DNA from: an uncultured Clostridium sp.
GTDB lineage: Bacteria; Bacillota; Clostridia; Lachnospirales; Lachnospiraceae
NCBI GenBank assembly: GCA_900551135.1
Contig: URUX01000033.1
Location: 1-18,447 of the forward strand
Direction: 5' to 3'
DNA length: 18,447 nucleotides
Translations under genes and position numbers: made by a program
In this document: one piece after another, positions 8,361-15,465 of the stretch
How positions within the stretch are numbered: the stretch's first letter is position 1
How the letters are laid out: the number at the start of each line of letters is the position of its first letter
The notes under the pieces: generated by a model
The model's input: only the letters and a program-made list of their open reading frames with translations
Told to the model about the DNA's origin: nothing
The model's database searches: none

Positions 8361-9892
8361 CACAGCATCTCCTCCAGTTCCGCCAGACCTGCAGTTATCT
8401 CCATTTCCAGTTCATGCAGCTCTGCCATGATTTCCGCAGTAGAAGGATATTCCACCGGCACATACTCCACCTTTTTGTACTTGTTGATGGATAAGTCATA
8501 GTCATTGTCGGCAATCTCCTGCTTAGGTACAAAGAAACTCTGTTCAGTCCGCTGGCGGTCAGCTTCTTTGTCCAGATGGTGAAAGCGCTCAATAATATCT
8601 GGAATATCGTTATCTGCTATCTCACTGCGCTTGTCGTCTAAAGAAAAACCGTCCGCCTTCATATCATAAAACCAGACGTTTTCTGTTCCTCCTGCTCCTG
8701 TTTTTGTAAATATCAACACTGCTGTCGATACTCCGGCATAAGGTTTAAATACACCTGACGGCATTGAAATCACTGCTCGCAGCTGATGATTTTCCACCAG
8801 TTCCTTTCTAATGGATTTGTGGGCTTTGGAAGAGCCAAACAATACGCCGTCCGGTACAATGCAGGCACATTGTCCTCCTTTTTTCAGCATTCTCAAAAAT
8901 AATGCAAGAAAAAGCAGTTCTGTCTTTTTCGTATTGGTAACCGCTTTTAGATCATCACTAATACTTTCTGAATCTACCGTTCCCTTAAATGGCGGATTTG
9001 CCAAACACATTGTAAAACGGTTGCTGATTTGATTTTGTTTGGAAACACTATCCTGATAATCAATTTGCGGATGACTGATGGAATGCAGCATTAAATTCAT
9101 TGCAGAAATACGCAGCATCGTCCTGTCTGTATCAAATCCGGTAAATGCATCTCCTTCATAGTGTTCCCACTGTTCAGTTGTCATACTGCCTTCATAATGC
9201 TCCCTGATATATTTTGCTGCAGAAACCAGAAAACCAGCTGTACCACAGGCAGGATCGCAAATCGTGTCCTCTGGTGTAGGCTGCAGTAGTTCTACCATCA
9301 TCTCTCTGATCTGTCTTGGAGTACGAAACTGGCCATTTTGCCCTGCTGTTGACAATTTATCCATCATATATTCATATAAATCGCCTTGCATATCCAATTC
9401 TGCAATATCGTGCTCATAAAGGTCATCTAAACCAGTAATGATTTTTTGTAAAACCTGAGGCGTTGGAATCAAAAACATGGCATCACTCATATATCTTGCA
9501 AATGCCGTTTTATTTTCTTTTTCGTCATTTTCTCCATTTGCCACTTCAATCATTTCTCCCTGTTCCGTAAAATCAGGAAGCTGACCATTCTTCAGATTTT
9601 TAATTGCCGGAAATACCCGTCCGGAAATCACCTCATAGATATCTCTTGGGTCATTGTTTTTAAATCGGCTCCAACGCATGGACTGTCCAATAGCTGATTG
9701 AGGGAAAATCTTTTTCATTTTCTCTCCTGCCAGATTCTCAATTTCTTCCGTCTCCAACTCTTTCTCATCTAACGAACGGATAAATATTAAATAAGTAAGC
9801 TGCTCGATTACGGTCAAAGGATTGGTAATGCCGCCAGCCCATATGTCTGTCCATATCTTATCTATTTTGTTTTTTATTACACCGGTAACCAT
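8360..9892 (-). CDS. hsdM: type I restriction-modification methyltransferase subunit M
   Basis: A 510-residue N6-adenine DNA methyltransferase subunit. The N-terminal helical domain (QLTYLIFIRSLDEKE, residues 31-45) is followed by FRTPRQIREMM (189-199), the S-adenosylmethionine motif DPACGTAGF (213-221) and the catalytic NPPF (299-302). A C-terminal tail binds HsdS. Two copies with one HsdS form the modification enzyme that methylates host sites and so protects them from HsdR. I chose ATG at 9892 because GGGAGGAA lies about 7 bases upstream and the family start VTGVIKNKIDKIW follows. An upstream in-frame ATG at 9919 lacks a site. It is the first gene of the six-gene operon and has a promoter candidate 33-61 bases upstream. 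All motifs are intact. Confidence 0.96.
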   Translation of the reverse strand: MVTGVIKNKIDKIWTDIWAGGITNPLTVIEQLTYLIFIRSLDEKELETEEIENLAGEKMKKIFPQSAIGQSMRWSRFKNNDPRDIYEVISGRVFPAIKNLKNGQLPDFTEQGEMIEVANGENDEKENKTAFARYMSDAMFLIPTPQVLQKIITGLDDLYEHDIAELDMQGDLYEYMMDKLSTAGQNGQFRTPRQIREMMVELLQPTPEDTICDPACGTAGFLVSAAKYIREHYEGSMTTEQWEHYEGDAFTGFDTDRTMLRISAMNLMLHSISHPQIDYQDSVSKQNQISNRFTMCLANPPFKGTVDSESISDDLKAVTNTKKTELLFLALFLRMLKKGGQCACIVPDGVLFGSSKAHKSIRKELVENHQLRAVISMPSGVFKPYAGVSTAVLIFTKTGAGGTENVWFYDMKADGFSLDDKRSEIADNDIPDIIERFHHLDKEADRQRTEQSFFVPKQEIADNDYDLSINKYKKVEYVPVEYPSTAEIMAELHELEMEITAGLAELEEML

Positions 9893-9924
9893 GTGAAGTT
9901 CCTCCCTGCATGTTTTCATCTTTT

Positions 9925-9953
9925 AGTATAATACAACCTAATGTAAAAAACAA
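9925..9953 (-). promoter_or_regulatory. promoter candidate for the hsd operon
   Basis: On the minus strand TTGTTT (9953-9948) and TATACT (9930-9925) are separated by 17 bases, fitting a housekeeping sigma-A promoter with a good -10 and a modest -35. It lies between spoVAC and hsdM and points into hsdM. I see no convincing terminator between spoVAC and this site, so spoVA read-through in the forespore could also reach hsdM. Confidence 0.55.
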
Positions 9954-9988
9954 ATGCATAAAGTAACTTCTAAGCGCTTCTTTTCTTC

Positions 9989-10441
9989 CTATACAATTCC
10001 AGTCTGTATTCCAATCCAGTAGATCAGTCCCAGTACCCAGCTTGCCAGAGTACCATACAAAATCACAGGACCTGCGATCGTGAATATCTTGCAGCCAATT
10101 CCAAAGACCTGCCCCTCTGTTTTAAATTCAATTGCAGGAGACACCACAGAATTGGCAAAACCAGTGATGGGAACCAGCGCCCCTGCACCGCCGTGCTTGA
10201 CAATCCTGGGATAAATATTAAGCCCCGTCAGAATCACACTGGCTCCGATAAGACACAGCAGCGTCCAGGCTCCGGCTGCTTCCTTTTCCATTCCTCCTGC
10301 AAGAAATAAGTTTGTAAGTCCCTGCCCTATGGTACAGATTATTCCCCCTGTCACAAAGGCTTTTGCCATGTCAACTGGCAGACTGTTGACTGGAGTTACT
10401 TTCTTCACATAATCTCCATAAGCTTTTTTCATTATCTCCAT
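9989..10441 (-). CDS. spoVAC: stage V sporulation protein AC
   Basis: The 150-residue protein has the SpoVAC signature: YGDYVKKVTP near the start, AFVTGGIICTIGQG, then GAGALVPITGFANSV and a hydrophobic C-terminus. Four or so membrane segments are visible. In Bacillus SpoVAC is a mechanosensitive channel component of the spore inner membrane that moves calcium dipicolinate into the forespore and out at germination. Start ATG at 10441 has AGGAGG 10 bases upstream and gives the usual family length; a longer frame to 10492 lacks a site. It follows spoVAB by 58 bases. Unusually, spoVAD and spoVAE do not follow; the next gene is hsdM. The product should act with SpoVAD and SpoVAE encoded elsewhere, if they are present. 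Confidence 0.93.
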   Translation of the reverse strand: MEIMKKAYGDYVKKVTPVNSLPVDMAKAFVTGGIICTIGQGLTNLFLAGGMEKEAAGAWTLLCLIGASVILTGLNIYPRIVKHGGAGALVPITGFANSVVSPAIEFKTEGQVFGIGCKIFTIAGPVILYGTLASWVLGLIYWIGIQTGIV

Positions 10442-10499
10442 TTCACAGCATCCTCCTAACAATCGCTCTGATTTCAAAAACTCTGATTTCAAAATTTCT

Positions 10500-10982
10500 C
10501 TAATTCATTCTTTCTCCCATCTGGGTTACAAAGTAAAGCAGAGAGCCTGTCATTTTTCCCAGTGCAATGGACAAAATTACATACTGAAACCCTACTGCCA
10601 GATGGATTCTTCTGGAAATCACAGGAAGAGCCTGCAGGGTTTCTGCTAAAGACATAACCAGGCATCCTACAAATATCCCAATGAACAGTCCAATCACTCC
10701 CGTAACTGCTCCCCCAGCCGCTGCTGCGCCTCCTGTTCCAAAAACAGGGCTTACAATTTCCGGCACTGGAATCGGGAATTCATAAATGTCCATAACATTT
10801 CCAAAGGCTCCTCCCAATATGATGACCGTCTCGTAGAGCCAGATGTGATCCCAGGTTTTGGTTTTTCCAATCAGTCTTGGAAATACGCCAATAACTGCCA
10901 AAAAGGCAAACACTCCTGCTGCAACGATTCCGCCGGACGCCAGCCCGATAACCACCATACTCAGATGTTTAATGAATGTCAA
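10500..10982 (-). CDS. spoVAB: stage V sporulation protein AB, TTG start
   Basis: A 160-residue multi-pass membrane protein. The opening VVIGLASGGIVAAGVFAFL, then GVFPRLIGKTKT, a central glycine-rich segment and GKMTGSLLYFV near the end match SpoVAB. This is a forespore inner-membrane protein of the dipicolinate uptake locus whose precise role is unclear. I prefer TTG at 10982: AAGGAG lies 7 bases upstream and this gives the family's usual few residues before VIGLASG. The next ATG, at 10958, has no ribosome-binding site. The TTG start overlaps the end of spoVAA by 14 bases in another frame, suggesting coupled translation. Confidence 0.85.
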   Translation of the reverse strand: MTFIKHLSMVVIGLASGGIVAAGVFAFLAVIGVFPRLIGKTKTWDHIWLYETVIILGGAFGNVMDIYEFPIPVPEIVSPVFGTGGAAAAGGAVTGVIGLFIGIFVGCLVMSLAETLQALPVISRRIHLAVGFQYVILSIALGKMTGSLLYFVTQMGERMN

Positions 10983-11601
10983 TGTCCTGCTCCTTCCTCT
11001 CCCCATTCTGGATCAGGGTTTTACTGATATTGTCTTCATAAACCCGCATTTCCACCTCTAACGGAGTCGGATCGGTATTTAGCTTCCACTTGGCAAAATG
11101 ATTGAAAAACACTAAAATCCCCACAGCCAGGCCTATGGAATAAAACAGTTCCAAAATAGTAAAACCGCCTGGTTCCCGTCCCATAATCAGCACATAAATT
11201 TCCCGAAATACTGTGGTAACACTGACGTCATTGTTAAAGGTCATAATGGCAAAGGCTGCCCCACAAAAACAGACTCCGCACACGGCCATGGTTTTCGCCC
11301 ATTGAAGAGCCCAGTTTGGTTTTTTCTTCGGCTGATAATCAATAATAAACTCGGTTTCCCCCAGATTGTTGATTTGAAGACTGGAATCCAGCTTCTGCAG
11401 TTTTTCCAAAACCGGCATAATGCTTTCCACATACCGTTTCGGCTTATCTTTCTGAATCCGTTTAATCTTCAACACGCTGCATTTATTCTGCAAATCCGGA
11501 TTGTCGCAGTAAATGTCTGCCACATCCTTTAGCTGCACATCTTTGTGATGCACTTCTGTAATCTGGCGGATATTCAGATAAATCGAGGGAGAACCACTCA
11601 T
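10969..11601 (-). CDS. spoVAA: stage V sporulation protein AA
   Basis: The 210-residue protein starts MSGSPSIYLNIRQ, with a soluble N-terminal domain (about 1-95), two membrane segments (about 104-122 and 147-167) and a conserved tail containing DPTPLEVEMRVYED. This matches SpoVAA, which Bacillus makes in the forespore under sigma-G and which is needed for dipicolinic acid uptake; the family is usually about 200 residues. The frame stays open upstream to 11802, but homology starts at ATG 11601, which has GGGAGG about 9 bases upstream. That ATG overlaps, as ATGA, the stop of a small membrane peptide gene. So spoVAA is probably translated by coupling to it. Confidence 0.88.
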   Translation of the reverse strand: MSGSPSIYLNIRQITEVHHKDVQLKDVADIYCDNPDLQNKCSVLKIKRIQKDKPKRYVESIMPVLEKLQKLDSSLQINNLGETEFIIDYQPKKKPNWALQWAKTMAVCGVCFCGAAFAIMTFNNDVSVTTVFREIYVLIMGREPGGFTILELFYSIGLAVGILVFFNHFAKWKLNTDPTPLEVEMRVYEDNISKTLIQNGERKEQDIDIH

Positions 11602-11756
11602 AGCAGTCTCCCTCCCATCATTGGCCCAAATACCAGCGTTCCCTGTGGAAACGTCTGCTGGGGCAGACGGAACATACAATACCAGACTGCTGTCCCTATC
11701 AGGCCAATACATATGATTAAAACCAGAATCCCAAATACATATTTCAGCGTATCCAT
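11598..11756 (-). CDS. 52-residue single-pass membrane peptide between sigF and spoVAA
   Basis: A short frame runs from ATG at 11756 to TGA at 11600-11598 and has no family I recognise. Residues 1-6 (MDTLKY) are followed by a strongly hydrophobic segment, VFGILVLIICIGLIGTAVW (7-25). A short tail rich in Pro, Gln and Gly follows (LPQQTFPQGTLVFGPMMGG, 31-49). This predicts one membrane span. The stop overlaps the spoVAA start as ATGA, and the spoVAA ribosome-binding site lies inside this frame, the usual sign of a real coupled gene. Its own site is weak (AAAGGA about 11 bases upstream). It sits 87 bases after sigF, so it is probably made in the forespore with the SpoVA proteins. Function unknown; a small subunit or assembly factor of the SpoVA channel is a guess. 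Confidence 0.7.
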   Translation of the reverse strand: MDTLKYVFGILVLIICIGLIGTAVWYCMFRLPQQTFPQGTLVFGPMMGGRLL

Positions 11757-11843
11757 TTTGGATCACATCCTTTCCCTTGTCCGCAAACCAGGCAAAATGC
11801 ATGTCAGCAGATGTTATGGATAGGATTTCCCAAATTCTTTATT

Positions 11844-12569
11844 TTATGTATTTCTTTTAAAATCCTCCCTCATTTTCTTTAAGATCTTTTTTTCCATTCT
11901 GGACACCTGAACCTGGGAAATTTGAAAAATCCGGGCAATTTCGGTCTGCGTCTGATTGTAATAGTACCTTCGCAGAATCATGTCTTTTTCCTGTTCATCC
12001 AGACGGTTTAACAATCGTTCCAGCAGAAGCCTGTCCAGCAATTTTTCCTGCTCATTATCCTGATCCTCTATTTTATCCATCAGACAGCCTCCGCTGTCAG
12101 ACTGGTCTCCAAAAGGACGGTACAAAGATTCAATCTCCGCCCCTGCCTCTAAAGACGCGGCAATTTCTTCCCTGCTTACCTCAAGCCTGCCGGCAATTTC
12201 TTCCAGGGTCGGTTCCCGTCCCAAAGCATGAATCATATCTTCTCTGACAGCCTGGATTTTTACACTCATTTCTTTTAAGGAGCGGCTTACCTTAATCATG
12301 CCGTCATCTCGTAAAAACCGCTTAATTTCTCCCGTAATCATGGGAACTGCATAGGTGGAAAACCGTACTTCAAAGCTGGTGTCAAACTTATCAATGGCTT
12401 TCATAAGCCCAATGCTTCCAATTTGGAACAGGTCTTCCAGTTCATAGCCTCTGCCGGAAAACCTGCGTACAATGCTCCAGATTAATCCTACGTTCTCCAA
12501 AACCAGACGATCCCTGGCTTCTTTATCCCCTGCGTGAGCATCCTGGATTAATCTCATTGTCTCGTCCAT
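11844..12569 (-). CDS. sigF: RNA polymerase sporulation sigma factor sigma-F
   Basis: A 241-residue sigma-70 family factor. The N-terminal part has the sigma-F style NVGLIWSIVRRF. Region 2 (about 25-95) contains LEDLFQIGSIGLMKAIDKFD and FSTYAVPMITGEIKRFLRDDG. A region 3 follows, and a region 4 helix-turn-helix (about 190-235) contains QTQTEIARIFQISQVQVSRME. Sigma-F is the first forespore-specific sigma factor and is held inactive by SpoIIAB. Position directly after spoIIAB (3-base gap) confirms the assignment over sigma-G, which it resembles. The start ATG at 12569 has only a weak site (GGCGGG), suggesting coupling to spoIIAB. A gap of 87 bases follows before the spoVA genes; I could not find a convincing sigma-F or sigma-G promoter in it. 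Confidence 0.96.
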   Translation of the reverse strand: MDETMRLIQDAHAGDKEARDRLVLENVGLIWSIVRRFSGRGYELEDLFQIGSIGLMKAIDKFDTSFEVRFSTYAVPMITGEIKRFLRDDGMIKVSRSLKEMSVKIQAVREDMIHALGREPTLEEIAGRLEVSREEIAASLEAGAEIESLYRPFGDQSDSGGCLMDKIEDQDNEQEKLLDRLLLERLLNRLDEQEKDMILRRYYYNQTQTEIARIFQISQVQVSRMEKKILKKMREDFKRNT

Positions 12570-12572
12570 GTT

Positions 12573-13010
12573 TCACCCGCCTATGCGCTTTTTCATCGTC
12601 ACCTTTGTACCAAGTCCAGGTTTGGTATCTACCGCCACCTCATCCATAAAGGCCTCCATAAAGGAAAATCCCATGCCGGATCGTTCTCCTGAAGTATCCG
12701 TGGTATACATTGGTTCCATGGCCCGTTTTAAGTCAATAATCCCTACCCCCTTATCCTGTACCGACAGGGTTAGAAGATTCCCCTCAATCTCAGCTTCTAT
12801 GTAAATTTTTCCGGCTCCTCCCCGGTATCCGTGAATTACTGCATTGGTTACTGCCTCAGAAACTGCGGTCTTTACATCATCAATTTCCTCTAACGTCGGA
12901 TTCATGCGGCTCATAAAAACGGCCGCTACCACTCTGGCAAATTCTTCGTTTCGAGATAAGCTGTCAATCTCCACTTTAATCCTCTCTGTTTCTGCTTTTC
13001 TTATTTCCAT
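12573..13010 (-). CDS. spoIIAB: anti-sigma-F factor and serine kinase
   Basis: A 145-residue GHKL-fold ATPase. It shows the N box EAVTNAVIHGY (52-62), the G1 box DKGVGI (86-91) and the ATP lid and G2 region ending SGERSGMGF (107-115). SpoIIAB binds and blocks sigma-F, and uses ATP to phosphorylate SpoIIAA on a serine; unphosphorylated SpoIIAA frees sigma-F. Length equals the Bacillus protein within a residue or so. The start ATG at 13010 has AAAGGAG 5-6 bases upstream. It sits between spoIIAA and sigF in the standard order, with a 17-base gap after spoIIAA. Confidence 0.97.
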   Translation of the reverse strand: MEIRKAETERIKVEIDSLSRNEEFARVVAAVFMSRMNPTLEEIDDVKTAVSEAVTNAVIHGYRGGAGKIYIEAEIEGNLLTLSVQDKGVGIIDLKRAMEPMYTTDTSGERSGMGFSFMEAFMDEVAVDTKPGLGTKVTMKKRIGG

Positions 13011-13027
13011 ATGTACTCCTTTCTACC

Positions 13028-13363
13028 CTATACCAGCGCAGCTTCTTTGGTCTCAAAGCTTGGCATCAGACGCGCAATTCCTGCTGCGGTAAGAATCCGG
13101 TGAACCTGTGTTCCTGCGCCGTAGAGCCGTACCTCTCCCCCGCTTCTTTCCATCTGTTTATACCGGTTTAGCAGCACCCCAATCCCGGAAGAATCCATAA
13201 ATTCTGTCTTAGAAAAATCAAAAATAATCCGATTGATGTAATTTTCCGCCAGCAGCAAATCCGTTTCATACCGTAAATTACGGCAATTGTGATGATCCAG
13301 TTCTTTTGGCAGATGAATGATTAAACTCTGCTCCTTTGCTTCGTAGATAAATGATACTTCCAT
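13028..13363 (-). CDS. spoIIAA: anti-sigma-F factor antagonist
   Basis: A 111-residue STAS-domain protein. The phospho-acceptor motif MDSSGIGVLLNRYK begins at residue 56, with Ser58 aligned with the serine phosphorylated by SpoIIAB in Bacillus. When dephosphorylated by SpoIIE in the forespore it displaces sigma-F from SpoIIAB. Start ATG at 13363 has AAGGAG about 10 bases upstream. It is the first gene of the operon. Only about 58 bases separate the start from the upstream terminator hairpin, so the operon promoter must lie there or inside the hairpin. I could not make out a clear sigma-H site. Confidence 0.96.
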   Translation of the reverse strand: MEVSFIYEAKEQSLIIHLPKELDHHNCRNLRYETDLLLAENYINRIIFDFSKTEFMDSSGIGVLLNRYKQMERSGGEVRLYGAGTQVHRILTAAGIARLMPSFETKEAALV

Positions 13364-13421
13364 GTTGTAAAATCTCCTTCCTCATTTTTTCCAATTTCGC
13401 TAAAAATATACATAACAACAG

Positions 13422-13465
13422 AAAAAAAGACACTACGAAACTAAATTATCTTTCGTAATGTCTTT
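13422..13465 (-). terminator. intrinsic terminator after the TPR gene
   Basis: On the minus strand AAAGACATTACGAAA (13465-13451) pairs with TTTCGTAGTGTCTTT (13440-13426). The stem is 15 bases with a single T-G wobble and a 10-base loop, followed by an unbroken T run to 13422. It starts 5 bases after the TPR gene stop and separates that operon from spoIIAA. Confidence 0.88.
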
Positions 13466-13470
13466 CTCTG

Positions 13471-14985
13471 TTAATTTACATCATTTACCGGAACCGTTTC
13501 CGGTACTGGTTCTGGAGCCGTTTCCGGAATGGTTTCCGGAGCATTCTCAGGCTGGGTTGTCGCCGGAGAATGTTCTTCCTCCTGTCTGTCTCGTTCCGTT
13601 TCCTCTGCAGCAGTTGTTTCTCTGTTTCTGTCTGCTTCTGATTCTGCAGTGCTTTGTCCGGACGCTGCTGTCGCAAGTCCCATCTCGCCCATGGCGGAAG
13701 CCGCCTGGGACGCCTGGTCGCTCTCTGGGAAACTGGTAATGATTCGGCTAAAACACTGTCTGGCGTTTTCTGTATCTCCCGTATTCTGGTACAAACGTCC
13801 TAACAGATAAGTAGCTGAAGGATTGTCCGGATTGATCTCCAGACTCTTTTTGTAATACTCCATGGCTTCTTCTTTTTTTCCTGCATTCCATGCTGCAGTT
13901 CCCAGATCCTCTAAGGTCTGATACCCTGTAGTCTGCATATCTGCTGTAACTGCGCTGGCAATCTCCAATACGCTTTCATCCGTTATCAGCGATGTATCCA
14001 GATCCACATACAGCTTTGCCACAGACATAATGTCCTCATTCCGGTAAGCCTGAAGAATTCCAATCATAATCTGGTACTGCTTCAATACCAGTCCGGTATC
14101 TCCTTCAATGGTGGTCAGTTTTGTTTCCATGGTATCGGACTGCTTCTGCAGTTCCTCATAAGAGGCCTGCAGCGCATCCAGTTCCTGATTCTTTTCATTG
14201 AGTTTTTGGCTGTAGGCAATGATTTCTTCATTGTGTTTATTGCTTAAAGCTCTGGTGCTGGGCGGCATAATCAGAAAATATGTAACCAGCACTCCCAGAA
14301 CCAGGCCGGCCAGGATATTTAAAATACTCTGCCATCCGGTATTTTCTTTATATGTAGGCGGCATAATCACATCGTCATCCTGCATCTGGTGATGGGAAAA
14401 GGCATTTTTCAGCTTTCTCTTTTCCACATCCGCCTTGCCTGTATTTTTCTTTACAATGGACATATACCATTGTGCCTTCGGATTATTTCTGTCAATCTGC
14501 AGTACCTTGTAAAGGGATCTTCCGGCCTTGGGATAATCCTCATGGTACATGTAAAGAACGGCTAACAGCAAATGCGCCTTAACAAAATGAGGGTTGTCCT
14601 CTACCACCCTGGTAAGCTGCAAAATGGCTAAATCGTCACTGTCATGCTGGGCATACCAGAGCGCCTGGTTATATTTTTTTACGTTTTGGTCCACAATCTC
14701 CAGACGCCCAGGCTTTCTCTGAATTTCGTCCAAATAGCGATCCGCAGGATTGTCAGACGGATGAAGATTGGTGCTGATAACCCACTGAACCAGAGCATCT
14801 GACACCTCGCCCATTTCGTAATAAATAAGTCCCAGCAGATTTCTGGCATCCATCTGGTATTTATCAAAGTGGAGACTCTTTTTCAAACAGTCAACAGCTC
14901 CTGAAAGGTCTCTGATATTTGCTTTTTCCAGCCCCAGATTGTAAAAGCTGTTAGCAATCTGGCGGTTTCGTTTTACATAGTCCAT
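13471..14985 (-). CDS. single-pass membrane protein with TPR domains on both sides of the membrane
   Basis: This 504-residue protein has TPR-like helical repeats at about 8-75 and 100-185, then one membrane span (about 218-240: GWQSILNILAGLVLGVLVTY). A coiled coil (about 248-295, rich in Glu, Gln and Lys) follows, and a second TPR block at about 350-440 containing YYKKSLEINPDNPSATYLLG and GRLYQNTGDTENARQCF. The end (about 455-504) is acidic low complexity with a Pro-Glu-Thr pattern. No signal peptide precedes the first TPR block, so that block should be cytoplasmic and the second outside. TPRs bind proteins; partners here are unknown. The start ATG at 14985 follows a 49-codon gene by 5 bases and has only a weak site, so translation is probably coupled. 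Its place beside the spoIIA operon hints at, but does not show, a link to sporulation or the cell envelope. Confidence 0.9.
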   Translation of the reverse strand: MDYVKRNRQIANSFYNLGLEKANIRDLSGAVDCLKKSLHFDKYQMDARNLLGLIYYEMGEVSDALVQWVISTNLHPSDNPADRYLDEIQRKPGRLEIVDQNVKKYNQALWYAQHDSDDLAILQLTRVVEDNPHFVKAHLLLAVLYMYHEDYPKAGRSLYKVLQIDRNNPKAQWYMSIVKKNTGKADVEKRKLKNAFSHHQMQDDDVIMPPTYKENTGWQSILNILAGLVLGVLVTYFLIMPPSTRALSNKHNEEIIAYSQKLNEKNQELDALQASYEELQKQSDTMETKLTTIEGDTGLVLKQYQIMIGILQAYRNEDIMSVAKLYVDLDTSLITDESVLEIASAVTADMQTTGYQTLEDLGTAAWNAGKKEEAMEYYKKSLEINPDNPSATYLLGRLYQNTGDTENARQCFSRIITSFPESDQASQAASAMGEMGLATAASGQSTAESEADRNRETTAAEETERDRQEEEHSPATTQPENAPETIPETAPEPVPETVPVNDVN

Positions 14986-14990
14986 GCCCG

Positions 14991-15140
14991 TTATTCCCTG
15001 ACTTCCTTAATCATTTCCATCATAATATCCGTCATATCGGTTAAATCGCTTTTTACAATCTCGTCTGCGATTTCCTCGACATCCAGACTGGGCTTAAAAC
15101 GACTGAGTTCTTCTTCAAAATTAATACTTGATTCTCCCAT
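14991..15140 (-). CDS. 49-residue acidic protein upstream of the TPR membrane protein
   Basis: An open frame runs from ATG at 15140 to TAA at 14993-14991. The start has a strong AAAAGGAG 5 bases upstream, the clearest sign that it is real. The product is acidic and probably helical: MGESSINFEEELSRFKPSLD, then VEEIADEIVKSDLTDM, ending MMEMIKEVRE. No cysteine, signal peptide or membrane span is present. The stop lies 5 bases before the TPR gene, so the two are one transcript and probably act together, for example with the small protein binding the cytoplasmic TPR groove. I recognise no family. Confidence 0.78.
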   Translation of the reverse strand: MGESSINFEEELSRFKPSLDVEEIADEIVKSDLTDMTDIMMEMIKEVRE

Positions 15141-15171
15141 ATTTTCTCCTTTTGTACTCCTGCGGCCTTTG

Positions 15172-15186
15172 CTGCCTGTCAGGCAG
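15172..15186. other. short palindrome upstream of the 49-codon gene
   Basis: CTGCCTG and CAGGCAG (7 bases each) flank a single T, 32-46 bases before the ATG at 15140. It could be an operator or part of a leader hairpin. It has no T tract and no known motif match. Confidence 0.35.
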
Positions 15187-15219
15187 TGTCTCTATCCGTT
15201 TCCGGCTGCGTAGCGGTAC

Positions 15220-15394
15220 ATATAAAATTAGTAATTGTTCAGTACGGGACATCTTCTTGTCCGGCTTTGCCGAACAAGAAGCATCGGAGATTCCTCCGAT
15301 GTGAAACTTGGTACGAAAAGCTGTTTACAAGTCAGCTTGACACATCTTTTCGCACCAAATTTCCCGCCGTCCTGAATCGTTACTAAAATTATAT
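15220..15394. repeat. 175-base imperfect inverted-repeat element with three internal hairpins (MITE-like or structured leader)
   Basis: The ends are inverted repeats: 15220-15247 and the complement of 15394-15367 match at 22 of 28 positions, sharing ATATAA, TTAGTAA, TTCAG and ACGG. Inside are three hairpins. The first is 15253-15281 (CTTCTTGT paired with ACAAGAAG, plus CGGC and GCCG). The second is 15282-15301 (CATCGGAG and CTCCGATG, loop ATTC, perfect). The third is 15308-15358 (TTGGTACGAAAAG against CTTTTCGCACCAA, one mismatch). The third contains a smaller alternative stem AGCTG and CAGCT (15319-15337). No convincing coding frame is present. The whole 15141-15465 stretch has no gene. Target-site duplication could not be decided because the flanks are TA-rich. 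Confidence 0.6.
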
Positions 15395-15465
15395 AATAAG
15401 ACCCTGACTTTGTGCAACCAGATTCTTTCGAGGGTTTTCGGCCAAAAACGTCAAATTTACCGTTA

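Noticed and set aside
9960..9988. AAGCGCTT palindrome after spoVAC as a terminator
   Set aside because: An 8-base self-complementary word with no loop and no T tract cannot form a normal terminator.
11757..11843. Possible sigma-F or sigma-G promoter between sigF and the small membrane gene (GAATT and CATAACA on the minus strand)
   Set aside because: The spacing is only 14 bases, too short for these sigma factors, and the -35 match is weak.
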